Below are positions 11,328-18,899 of a DNA stretch of 64,000 nt, in pieces. Positions within the stretch are counted from its first letter, which is position 1; every line of letters begins with the position of its first letter. This stretch comes from Candidatus Tectimicrobiota bacterium (GTDB taxonomy: Bacteria; JACPUC01): contig JACPUC010000009.1 in NCBI GenBank assembly GCA_016192455.1, positions 62,001 to 126,000 on the forward strand, given 5' to 3'. A program made the position numbers and the translations under genes. The notes beneath the pieces are model-generated. The model searched no databases. It had not been told where the DNA came from and saw only the letters and a program-made list of their open reading frames with translations.

Positions 11328-12350
11328 TTACATCCCCGCCGCCTTCTTGACGAAACTCACATCCGCAAATTTCTCGATTGGCGTTTTCTTCTTCACCGCA
11401 CCCACTTCGAAGAAGTAGTCCTGCATGGCACTGATGCTCTGCAGATTGGGCATGCCGTATGGGTGCAGATAAAAGGGTACGGCGGACTGGATGATGTCCT
11501 TGGGAACCTTCGTCCACTTATGGAGAATGTCGACCACCTCCGCATCCTTCATCCCACGCTCGTTATAGTAGCGCACCGCCTTGACGTAGGCGTTCATGTA
11601 TTTCTGGGCAGCGGAGCGGCGCTCGCGCGCGAAGGCGCCGTTGTACATGATCGTGGCAACCTGAAGGTCTTTCGAGGTGTCGAAATCAGCAGGGGAAAGG
11701 AAGCGTACCCCCACTCCCGTCTTCTCTATTTGGGCACCCCATGGCTCAGCATTTCCCACAGCGTCAACGGCCTTGTTCTTCAAGGCCGTCAGTTGGTTCG
11801 GAAAGCTGATGAATTTCCAATTCACATCTTCCAGAGAGAGTCCTGCCGACTGCAGAGCACGCCCCACCCAGAATATCGTAACGTTCATCGGTGCATTGGT
11901 GGCGAGGGTCAATCCCTTGAAATCCTTGATTGATTTAACCCGCCCACTGTCGATGAGATCCTTTCTGACGACAAGCTGCGTAAAGCCGTAGCCTTTCCGC
12001 GTTTGCCCCTTATCGGCGACCACGAGGACGTCACTCCCCTGCGCCAGGGCGTTAAAGAATCCCGCGCCCATGCTGCCGGTGGCAACCTCGATCTGTCCCG
12101 TAGCCAGCGGCGCCGCCATCTTTGCTCCGGATACAAATCGAACGTATTCAACTTTCATCCCTTGTTCAGCAAAGAACCCTTTCTCTTCGGCCAGGTAAAT
12201 CGGAGCGAAGGAGATGACGGCCAGGTCGCCCTGCTTGATGGATTCTTGAGCCACGGCGCGCGCAGCGCTGAGGCTTACCTGGCCAAGCGCGGCAACTGCG
12301 GAGAATGTTGCGAGCAAACCGAGCGCGTGGAATACGCGTCTCACCTTCAT
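11328..12350 (-). CDS. NMT1/THI5-type ABC transporter substrate-binding protein
   Basis: 340 residues. The start at 12350 (MKVRRVF) follows a GGGGGGCAGG run and opens a signal peptide with a hydrophobic core ending near ARAVAQES; longer in-frame starts would bury it. The mature part shows the SsuA/THI5 fold signature: FAPIYLAEEKGFFAEQGMKVEY, SGAKMAAPLATGQIEVATGS and KGLTLATNAPMNV. Relatives bind nitrate, sulfonates, taurine or pyrimidine precursors in the periplasm and pass them to an ABC permease. No permease or ATPase gene lies nearby, so it is an orphan here. Ligand unknown. Confidence 0.85.
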   Translation of the reverse strand: MKVRRVFHALGLLATFSAVAALGQVSLSAARAVAQESIKQGDLAVISFAPIYLAEEKGFFAEQGMKVEYVRFVSGAKMAAPLATGQIEVATGSMGAGFFNALAQGSDVLVVADKGQTRKGYGFTQLVVRKDLIDSGRVKSIKDFKGLTLATNAPMNVTIFWVGRALQSAGLSLEDVNWKFISFPNQLTALKNKAVDAVGNAEPWGAQIEKTGVGVRFLSPADFDTSKDLQVATIMYNGAFARERRSAAQKYMNAYVKAVRYYNERGMKDAEVVDILHKWTKVPKDIIQSAVPFYLHPYGMPNLQSISAMQDYFFEVGAVKKKTPIEKFADVSFVKKAAGM

Positions 12351-13106
12351 CGCCTGCCCCCCCTGAGTTAAGGCGAACGTTGGATACCACCCGTGCAGTC
12401 CGCGATCATGCCGCGCCACGTGGAGCGTCACAAGCGGGCGTCGCAAAAGATGATCTTTTCGGAACTCACACGGCTGGCCTGCAAGGCGAACGTGCTGCCG
12501 GGGTCACCCATGCAATGGTGAAGTTCCAGTACCCCTCGCGCGGTCTGGACGCCTGCCCATTGTCCTCGAAGTCCTGCCCATATCTGAATATACTAACCTC
12601 CTCTGCACCCCAAACTCAACCGCAAATTACGCGATTCTCCGCTGAGACCTGGCAAGGAGAGGTGGCGAGGTCCCCACGTCCGGTCAAGGTGGCCCTGGTG
12701 ATCTGCACCTCGTCGATATGCGGCGATTCAGCCTTGTTGCGGGAGGTGATCCGTGCCATGCTCAAGCTCCACCCTTGGCTTCTGCGTGGCCGGCCCCGCG
12801 CGATGTTGTAACTTCTGCAATTGCAACGTCTTCTCCCAAAGGGTGGTTCTTTTTCAAGGCGGAATCGCTGAGGGGAGGTCTCGGATTGGCAACGACGGCG
12901 CCAAGGTAGGTAACGAACCCAGTATCGTATCCCGTAAGTTCCATCAACCAATTCTAAGAGGGAACCTTCTCCCCTGGCGCACCCCGTTTACGCGAGCTGC
13001 TGCGCAGCCTGCGGGGAGGAGGGGTGTGGGGGAGCATGGGCCCTCACAGGCCCCTTGCCAAAGCAGCGAGCAACCCCGCACATATGTGAGCGAATTTGTG
13101 AGCACT
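12351..13106. other. Intergenic region upstream of the binding-protein gene
   Basis: No gene supported on either strand. The minus-strand promoter of the binding-protein gene should lie in the first 150 bases, but no clear -35/-10 pair was found. Copy D of the modular palindromic repeat occupies 12956-13040. Confidence 0.5.
12956..13040 (-). repeat. Modular palindromic repeat, copy D
   Basis: Minus orientation. The left part reads CCTGGCGCACCCCGTTTACG and the core CGCGAGCTGC / GCAGCCTGCG (12991-13014) has two mismatches compared with copy C. This is the most diverged of the five clear copies, but the arm, core and spacing are in the same order. Confidence 0.6.
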
Positions 13107-13275
13107 ACGTCGCCGACCAGGAGCATGGCCGCCAGGCGTTGGATCTCCTCGACGGTTCACCCCCAATGAAGCGGAGATTGAGGAGGCGCTCATCCAGGCC
13201 GCCATCGTCTGCGGGTTGCGCCGGCGTCACGCTGCCGACGCCTGCCGCCATGCCGTGCTCGGTGAGGAGTTAGCC
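13107..13275 (+). pseudogene. Possible gene fragment with carboxymuconolactone-decarboxylase-like residues
   Basis: One frame gives DQEHGRQALDLLDGSPP; after a one-base shift the next gives NEAEIEEALIQAAIVCGL and then DACRHAVLGEEL. The helix-rich EIEEALIQAAIVCG segment resembles the AhpD/carboxymuconolactone decarboxylase fold. No start codon with a ribosome-binding site and no continuous frame exist, so if real it is a remnant. The assignment is tentative. Confidence 0.25.
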
Positions 13276-13447
13276 CTACCGTCACCTTCATAATTGGACA
13301 CCGCGCTGATCTCGTTCGCAATGTAACGGCCGCGGGGCGCGGGTGATGCATCAGATGGGTCGCGAGCTCTGCCGCGACGCGCAGTGTTGCCCGGCGGCCT
13401 GGCGGTCGAGCTAAAGGAAACTCACACGAGAGGGGGGATAGAGGACG

Positions 13448-14584
13448 ATGAAAATCTATGGATTCCATTTGATGCCGTGGCCGTATCTGAAAGAGCGCTC
13501 GGAATACCCCGATGCGAACTCACTCTACGATCCCCGGATGGGACACCGGGTCTACAACGAGTATCTCGATCAGCTCGAAGCCTTCGAGGACTACGGCTTC
13601 GACGGCATATGCTTCAACGAACATCATTCCGTCCCTTATGGCGGCATGCCCTCTCCCAACATCATCGCCGCCGCCATCGCCCGGCGCACCAAGAAGCTGA
13701 GGATCGCCATCGTCGGCAATCTGCCGGCGCTGCACGGGCATCCCCTCCGCCTTGCTGAAGAGCTGGCCATGCTCGACGTCATCACCGGCGGCCGCATGGT
13801 GTCGGGATTCGTGCGCGGCATCCCCACCGAGTACTACGCCTACTCTCAAAGAGCCACGGAAGCCCGCGAGCGCATCGAAGAAGCCGTGGACCTGATCGTC
13901 AAGGCGTGGACCGAGCGCCAGCCGTTCGCCTGGCATGGGAAGTTCTTCACCTACGACCACGTCAGCATCTGGCCGCGCCCCCTGCAGCAGCCCCATCCGC
14001 CCATCATCTATCCGGCGCAGACCCCGGACTCGCAGGAGATCGCGGCGAAACGCCGCTGGCCCAGCGGCATCGCCTATCGCTCGACCGCGGCCTCGAAACC
14101 CCTGGCCGACAACTTCCGCGCCCTGGCCCGCACCTACGGCTGGGAGCCGACGCTCGAAGACCTCTCCATCCTGCGCTTCGTCTACGTCAGCGAATCGAAC
14201 GCGCAGGCGCGCGAAGAGGCCAAGGAGCACATGGATTACTTCTGGCAGAAACTCTTCAGCATGAACCTCGGCATCTTGCGCCTGGAAGGGGGAAGCGCCC
14301 CGCGCGGCTACGAAAGCAATACGAGCAGCCAGGACCGGCAATTCTGGGAGATCGACTACGACTTCGCCAACGCCAGCGGCATCAGCATCTGCGGCGACCC
14401 CGATTTCGTCACCGAGCAAATCCTGCGCCAGCAAGATGAGATCGGCGTCGGCACCTTCATGTTGCTCTTCCAGTTCGGCAGTCTGCCGCACAACCTGGCG
14501 ATGAAGAACCTCGACCTGTTCGCCAGGCACGTCCTGCCCGAACTGCGCAAGCAGGCTCCGGTGCAGGCCCCCAGCTCAAGCTGA
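13448..14584 (+). CDS. LLM-class flavin-dependent oxidoreductase (luciferase-like monooxygenase)
   Basis: 378 residues; GAGAGGGGGG and GAGGAC lie ahead of the ATG. It has the bacterial luciferase TIM-barrel pattern: MKIYGFHLMPWPY, a substrate-side FNEHHSVPYGG motif typical of alkanal/alkanesulfonate-type monooxygenases, IAIVGNLPALHGHPLRLAEELAMLD, and GGRMVSGFVRG. The family oxidises organic substrates with reduced FMN and oxygen. No flavin reductase gene is adjacent. With the binding protein upstream and two UbiD genes, it fits a catabolic neighbourhood, although each has its own orientation. Substrate unknown. Confidence 0.9.
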   Translation: MKIYGFHLMPWPYLKERSEYPDANSLYDPRMGHRVYNEYLDQLEAFEDYGFDGICFNEHHSVPYGGMPSPNIIAAAIARRTKKLRIAIVGNLPALHGHPLRLAEELAMLDVITGGRMVSGFVRGIPTEYYAYSQRATEARERIEEAVDLIVKAWTERQPFAWHGKFFTYDHVSIWPRPLQQPHPPIIYPAQTPDSQEIAAKRRWPSGIAYRSTAASKPLADNFRALARTYGWEPTLEDLSILRFVYVSESNAQAREEAKEHMDYFWQKLFSMNLGILRLEGGSAPRGYESNTSSQDRQFWEIDYDFANASGISICGDPDFVTEQILRQQDEIGVGTFMLLFQFGSLPHNLAMKNLDLFARHVLPELRKQAPVQAPSSS

Positions 14585-14686
14585 GCCGGGTGGATGCAGG
14601 CGGCGCGCTGCGGTGCTCGGGGCAACATTCCTCGAAGGGCGACGTCGGGGCCCGAACCTAGCCTCTCCTTGGCCGGGCGTCGAGCC

Positions 14687-15655
14687 TTACAAGGTTTGCA
14701 GGTAGGCGAGGATGGTCCCCAGCCTCTCATCCCCCAGGTGCGCGAAGGAGGGCATCTTGTCGATGGGGTTGCGGAGCTGGCTGAGCACGTTCTCCACCGT
14801 GGCGGGCCGCCCGCTGAAGGGGAGGCGCGGCTTCTTGAACAGACCCTTGAGGCCGGGCCCCACCTTGTCCTCATCCCGATCGGGGTAGTGGCAGTAGACG
14901 CAGATCGAGGTGAAGAGGTCGTGCCCCGCGTCCCGCGTGGTGCTGTCCACGCTGTTCAACGCCGTGAGGGCGCTGGCGACGAACCGCGGCTTCCCCTCGC
15001 TCGCCCGCGCGCCGCGAATCTCCGCCAGGTAGGCGGCGACGAGGCCCCCCTCGCGCGCCGCAATCCAGCCCGGCAGCAGCTCCCGCATCCGATCCACCGT
15101 CTGCACCCAGCCCTCGGCGGTCTTGGTGCGATCAAAGACGCGCGACAGGTCGTGGCAGCGCGTGCACTTCTCGTCGAGCAAGGCGGCGCCGCTGACGGGA
15201 CCGATCCGCGCCTGGCCGCTCAGCTTGGAGATCTGGTACTGGTTTCCCGTGGCCCGCATGAGGTAGTAGTACCCCGTTGAACTCGCCCCCACGCCGAGAG
15301 CGAGCACGAAGACCACCAGGCCATACTGCCGCACGCCGCCCTTGAGCTGCTTGTAGACCCGGATGATGAGAATCTTCAGCGCCAGGACCACGAACAGGGC
15401 GAAGGCGACAAAGGCGTGCAGGGTGCCGCGCGGCGACACCTCCCCCTTGGCGGCGGCGAAATCACGCAGGCAGTAGTAACTGATGAGCAGGTAGAGGGCG
15501 ACGAACGTGTAGCCGGAGACCTGGTGGAGACGCCGCAGCAGCCGTGGGTTGAGGCGGTGCTCCTTGCGCCCCAGCAGCTCGAACATCGACCAGAACTGGA
15601 ACAGCGCCAAGAGCACGAAGAAGATGCTGAGGAAAGACTTCAACTCAACAGTCAT
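14687..15655 (-). CDS. Membrane-anchored dihaem c-type cytochrome
   Basis: 322 residues from the ATG at 15655 (AGAGGA upstream). Four hydrophobic helices fill the first about 145 residues, with histidines in RRLHQVSGYTF and TLHAFVAFAL that could hold a b-type haem. A periplasmic part follows with two CXXCH haem c sites, CTRCH and CVYCH; the second starts a cytochrome-c-like domain with KMPSFAHLGDE supplying a likely Met ligand. It is probably an electron carrier between quinone and a periplasmic acceptor. The partner is not visible, and the DUF family of the membrane part is not recognised with certainty. Confidence 0.8.
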   Translation of the reverse strand: MTVELKSFLSIFFVLLALFQFWSMFELLGRKEHRLNPRLLRRLHQVSGYTFVALYLLISYYCLRDFAAAKGEVSPRGTLHAFVAFALFVVLALKILIIRVYKQLKGGVRQYGLVVFVLALGVGASSTGYYYLMRATGNQYQISKLSGQARIGPVSGAALLDEKCTRCHDLSRVFDRTKTAEGWVQTVDRMRELLPGWIAAREGGLVAAYLAEIRGARASEGKPRFVASALTALNSVDSTTRDAGHDLFTSICVYCHYPDRDEDKVGPGLKGLFKKPRLPFSGRPATVENVLSQLRNPIDKMPSFAHLGDERLGTILAYLQTL

Positions 15656-15900
15656 GGCAGCGGTCCTCTCCCGGCCCAAAGGCGCGGCGCTGACGGCGCG
15701 CGGTCTCGCGCGACCGCAAGGGATTCATGACAGTCCAAACCGCTGGACACCACGCTCATATTTCCCGCCCGCGACATTTTCCGCTCACGCCCTCGGATGC
15801 CGCCCACGCTGGCGCCGCGCGGCGTGGGGCAGACCACCCCGCACGCGAGCGCACAGCCGATGCGCCGCTCGGGGAGCAATCCACGATGCCGCGCGGCGCT

Positions 15901-16164
15901 CTACGGCGGGCTGAAACCCGGCAGCTCATCGAGGCTCAACTGCAGGTGCAGCGGCTCGAGCTGGCGCGCCAGGAATTTCCCCTTCACGCCGTTGTCCAGC
16001 AGCACGTACACTTCCAGCCGCCCGGCCCCGGAGGCGTCGGCTGCTTCCGCGACCGGATGGACGCCGGTGACCGTCCCCCTTTCTCCGACGTACGCCGCCC
16101 GCCGACACTCGCGCACCCGCACCCGATCACCGGCCCGGTAGCAAGGCTCCCCGCGCGCCCTCAT
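15901..16164 (-). CDS. Small KOW-like conserved hypothetical protein
   Basis: 87 residues. The ATG at 16164 follows AGAGGGGAG by about six bases; a GTG at 16191 has an AAGGAGG box but too close. The middle reads GDRVRVRECRRAAYVGERGTVTGVH, resembling the small beta-barrel (KOW/SH3-like) opening seen in many RNA- or protein-binding domains, followed by LEVYVLLDNGVKGKFLARQLEPL. No signal peptide or membrane segment. Function unknown. Confidence 0.6.
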   Translation of the reverse strand: MRARGEPCYRAGDRVRVRECRRAAYVGERGTVTGVHPVAEAADASGAGRLEVYVLLDNGVKGKFLARQLEPLHLQLSLDELPGFSPP

Positions 16165-16554
16165 TGGAGCTCCCCTCTGGGAAGGATTCACCTACCCTCC
16201 TTCACCTCCAGGGAATCGGTACCACGCCTTCCGCCTTCACTCAACGGTGAAGCGGCATGGCTTCACTCCCCCCGCGGCTCCGTCTCCCCGCCGAAGGGGG
16301 ACGCCGCGATCGCCGTTCGATCCCGCGGCAGGCCATTCTCAATCGCTTTTTCTTTGTCTTTTTTTTGCAACGAACGACTTTTTCCTTGATCTTCGTGTTT
16401 TCTTCATACATCTTAGAAGCAACGGCAGAGGTCGGCAAGCGCTCGGTGGGCGTTCGGGCGCCGTACGCCGCGCTCGGGCGCCCCGGGAGGCGAGGGGGCA
16501 AACGGCGCGGCAACGGCTCATGCTGACAGGCCCCCCTGCACGAGGAGCACCACG
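16165..16554. promoter_or_regulatory. lexA upstream region with a strongly T-rich segment
   Basis: Bases about 16335-16430 are a sharp AT-rich, pyrimidine-rich island (runs of T5, T8 and T5) in GC-rich DNA. A TTGATC...TACATC pair with a 15-base spacer (16387-16413) is a weak promoter candidate. No inverted repeat that could be a LexA box was recognised. A GAGGAG ribosome-binding site lies just before the lexA ATG. Confidence 0.4.
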
Positions 16555-17199
16555 ATGTACGTCACGAAGCGGCAGCGGCAAATCTACGAGTTCATCAAGG
16601 CCAGCATCGAGACCAACGGCTACGCTCCCAGCCTGCAGGAAATCGGTGCTCAGTTCAACCTCTCCTCCCTCGCCACCATCCACAAGCACCTCACCAACCT
16701 GGAGGAGAAGGGCCTCATCGTGCGCCACTGGAACCGCAGCCGCGCCATCGAGCTGACCACCCCGCCAAGCCCCACCACCACGCAGCGCGGCGGCCGCCCC
16801 GTGTCCTCCGCCGTGGAGCTGCCGCTGCTCGGGCGCATCGCCGCCGGCCAGCCGCTGGAGGCCGTGCAGGACAGCGAGAGCATCCTCGTGCCGCCGGACA
16901 TGGTCGGCCGCCAGAAGACCTACGTCCTGCGCGTCACCGGCGACTCGATGATCGAGGAGCACATCCGCGAAGGGGACTACGTCATCGTCGAGGAGCGCCA
17001 AACCGCCTCGAACGGCGACACCGTCGTCGCCCTCATCGACGGCGACAGCGCCACGCTGAAGAAGTTCTTCCGCGAGGGCGACCGCATCCGCCTGCAGCCG
17101 GCCAACGCCACCATGCAGCCGATCTACGTCACCGGCGACCGCCTCGCCATCCAGGGCATCGTCATCGGCATCCTGCGGAAGTACCGGGCCGGGAGGTAG
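16555..17199 (+). CDS. lexA: LexA repressor
   Basis: 214 residues. The N-terminal winged helix-turn-helix (1-65; PSLQEIGAQFNLSSLATIHKHL) binds operators. The C-terminal S24 peptidase-like domain shows the cleavage dipeptide Ala97-Gly98 in GRIAAGQP, nucleophile Ser131 (VTGDSMIEEHI) and general base Lys169 (ATLKKF). RecA filaments trigger self-cleavage, derepressing SOS genes. Nearby dinB and, further away, recN and recQ are possible targets. Autoregulation is usual, but no operator was identified. Confidence 0.97.
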   Translation: MYVTKRQRQIYEFIKASIETNGYAPSLQEIGAQFNLSSLATIHKHLTNLEEKGLIVRHWNRSRAIELTTPPSPTTTQRGGRPVSSAVELPLLGRIAAGQPLEAVQDSESILVPPDMVGRQKTYVLRVTGDSMIEEHIREGDYVIVEERQTASNGDTVVALIDGDSATLKKFFREGDRIRLQPANATMQPIYVTGDRLAIQGIVIGILRKYRAGR

Positions 17200-17211
17200 G
17201 GAGGCGACGTG

Positions 17212-17460
17212 ATGCTTTGGAAGGAACGCAATCAGGTGAAGCGCCGGATGTGGGGGCTGACGCTTAGGCGGCAGATGCGGCGGCTGCCGCTGCCGAGCGT
17301 GCTGGAGGCGGCCGAGCTGCGGCGCCGGCGGCAGGCGCAGCTCATCGCCCTGGCGCTGGCGGCCGAAAGCGGCGCGCGACAATTCCACAATGGAAGCAAG
17401 CCGCCATCATCCATGAACGTGGCCAATGCCCGCTCGTGTTGCTTCGCAAACGTCCGCTAA
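17212..17460 (+). CDS. Small basic ORF after lexA, possibly truncated
   Basis: 82 codons starting at an ATG (GTG at 17209 also possible) 12 bases past the lexA stop, with GGGAGGC as ribosome-binding site. Residues 1-57 are Arg/Leu-rich and helical-looking (LRRQMRRLPLPSVLEAAELRRRRQAQL). The last 25 residues look random and run up to the palindromic repeat. It may be the 5' part of a gene cut off when the repeat and methyltransferase gene arrived. No homologue is recognised; it could also be non-coding. Confidence 0.35.
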   Translation: MLWKERNQVKRRMWGLTLRRQMRRLPLPSVLEAAELRRRRQAQLIALALAAESGARQFHNGSKPPSSMNVANARSCCFANVR

Positions 17461-17470
17461 TAAATTGGAT

Positions 17471-17605
17471 GCGTTGCAGGCGACATTTTTGTGGGGGACC
17501 CTTGCTCCCCTGCCGCCCCAGCGGGGAAGGCTCCACGCCCATTCCCCGCGAGCTGCGCAGCAGCTCGCGGAGAAGGGGTGCGCGAGGGGGCGCGGCTCCC
17601 TCGCA
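17471..17605 (+). repeat. Modular palindromic repeat, copy A (left of DNA methyltransferase)
   Basis: Left arm CGTTGCAGG, then GTGGGGGACCCTTGCTCCC. The core is a perfect 11-base inverted repeat CCGCGAGCTGC / GCAGCTCGCGG (17546-17570) with a three-base loop. The right arm (17574-17605) is identical over 32 bases to 18715-18746. It lies 53 bases before the methyltransferase start. Confidence 0.85.
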
Positions 17606-17658
17606 CGAAAACTCCCTTCGCCAGAACCAGTATTCGCTCTTCGCTCGCGGGATAACCT

Positions 17659-18534
17659 ATGAAGCAAAAACTCCCGTCACAAATTTACCTCGATGAAAAG
17701 TCGCTACACCATGACAATGGCAGCATTGCACGCCGCCGCTCGAAACTCATCGCCTTCGGTTGGTATGGTGGTAAGTTCAATCACCTCAATTGGCTGCTTC
17801 CTTTATTGCCGAGGTGCCATCATTATTGCGAGCCGTTTGCCGGCTCAGCCGCGGTCCTGTTCAATCGTGATCCCTCTCCTGTTGAAACGTACAACGATCT
17901 TGATGGCGAGGTCGTCAACTTTTTCCGTGTCTTGCGCGAGCAGAAAGAGAAGCTGCTCGAGTCCATAGGGCTTACGCCATTTTCCAGGGAAGAATTCTAC
18001 TTTGCCGTAACGGATAGCGAAGAACCGTTATCCGATTTGGAACACGCGCGCCGTTTCTTTGTGCGGGCGCGACAGGCGCGCACGGGTCTGGCGCAAACCG
18101 CCTCGCTCGGGCGCTGGGCGAACTGCAAGAACACCAGCCGCGCCGGCATGTCCGGGGTGGTATCGCGCTGGCTCGGCAGCGTGGAGATGCTGCCGGAAAT
18201 CGCCGCGCGCCTCCTGCGTGTGCAGATCGAAAACCGCCCGGCGGTGGATGCCATTCGCTTGTATGACAGCCCTTCGACCCTGTTTTACTGCGATCCGCCG
18301 TATGTTCACGACAGCCGCGGCGACAGCAAAGCTTACGGTTTCGAGATGAATGACCTCGCGCACCAGGAGCTGGCGCGGCTCCTTCAGCAGTGCAAGGGGA
18401 TGGTCGCTCTTTCGGGGTATCGTTGCGATCTGCTGGATTCCGTCTATAAAGACTGGCGCCGCCATGACGCCCCTGCGAAATACTGCCACTCCATCAAGAA
18501 ACCGCGTCAGGAGGCGCTCTGGGTGAACTATTAA
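17659..18534 (+). CDS. DNA adenine methyltransferase, Dam/D12 class
   Basis: 291 residues. It has the class order of Dam-type N6-adenine methyltransferases: WYGGKFNHLNWLLPLLP (lysine-bearing N-terminal motif), EPFAGSAAVLFN (AdoMet binding) and catalytic DPPY at 212-215. It transfers a methyl group from S-adenosylmethionine to adenine in DNA. No restriction endonuclease gene is adjacent, so it looks like an orphan enzyme. Base composition of the first 400 bases is visibly lower in GC than its neighbours, and the gene is bracketed by repeat copies A and B within a lexA-dinB locus. Both suggest acquisition by transfer. The ribosome-binding site is weak. Target sequence unknown. Confidence 0.9.
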   Translation: MKQKLPSQIYLDEKSLHHDNGSIARRRSKLIAFGWYGGKFNHLNWLLPLLPRCHHYCEPFAGSAAVLFNRDPSPVETYNDLDGEVVNFFRVLREQKEKLLESIGLTPFSREEFYFAVTDSEEPLSDLEHARRFFVRARQARTGLAQTASLGRWANCKNTSRAGMSGVVSRWLGSVEMLPEIAARLLRVQIENRPAVDAIRLYDSPSTLFYCDPPYVHDSRGDSKAYGFEMNDLAHQELARLLQQCKGMVALSGYRCDLLDSVYKDWRRHDAPAKYCHSIKKPRQEALWVNY

Positions 18535-18606
18535 CGCTTGCTGAGTCGCGACATGCTTGTTGATTATGCTAGTAGTGCGTCTCACGAGTTCGTTGATACA
18601 TTTAAT

Positions 18607-18746
18607 TCGTTGCAGGTGGCATTGGCAGGAAGATTTCTTGTGGGGAACCCTTGCTCCCGCACATTCCCAATCCGCGCGAGCGGTAGGGGCGGTTCACGAA
18701 CCGCCCCTACGAGTAGGGGTGCGCGAGGGGGCGCGGCTCCCTCGCA
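18607..18746 (+). repeat. Modular palindromic repeat, copy B (right of DNA methyltransferase)
   Basis: Same orientation and same outer parts as copy A: CGTTGCAGG, then GTGGGGAACCCTTGCTCCC, and the 32-base identical right arm (18715-18746). The GAGCTGC core is replaced by a different palindrome of the GTAGGGGCGG family (18683-18710). Confidence 0.85.
18683..18710. repeat. GTAGGGGCGGTTC palindrome inside copy B
   Basis: 28 bases, palindromic except for one central pair: GTAGGGGCGGTTC, then A/C at the centre, then GAACCGCCCCTAC. It differs by one base from the perfect copy at 26035-26062. Confidence 0.85.
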
Positions 18747-18899
18747 GAAAAACTGTCTAAGATTGGCAACAATCTTGCTAATTTCGTTAATGAACGTATG
18801 AGGCAGGAAATTAGGAAATCAACGCCCCCCTTCTCGCTGCCGCGCAGGCGTGGCGGCGCCGGAAGGAGTGGGGGGGCCTGCCTCGCCAGAAGATCACCC

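Larger units (their letters stand above)
18535..18899. other. Intergenic region between methyltransferase gene and dinB
   Basis: Contains repeat copy B and about 150 bases of leader before dinB. AT-rich DNA around 18760-18800 (GCAACAATCTTGCTAATTTCG) could hold the dinB promoter, but no clean hexamer pair was found. Confidence 0.5.

Noticed and set aside
17471-18746. Interpretation as an insertion sequence or integron cassette
   Set aside because: No transposase or integrase gene, no target-site duplication and no attC-like site were seen; only the flanking repeats support mobility.
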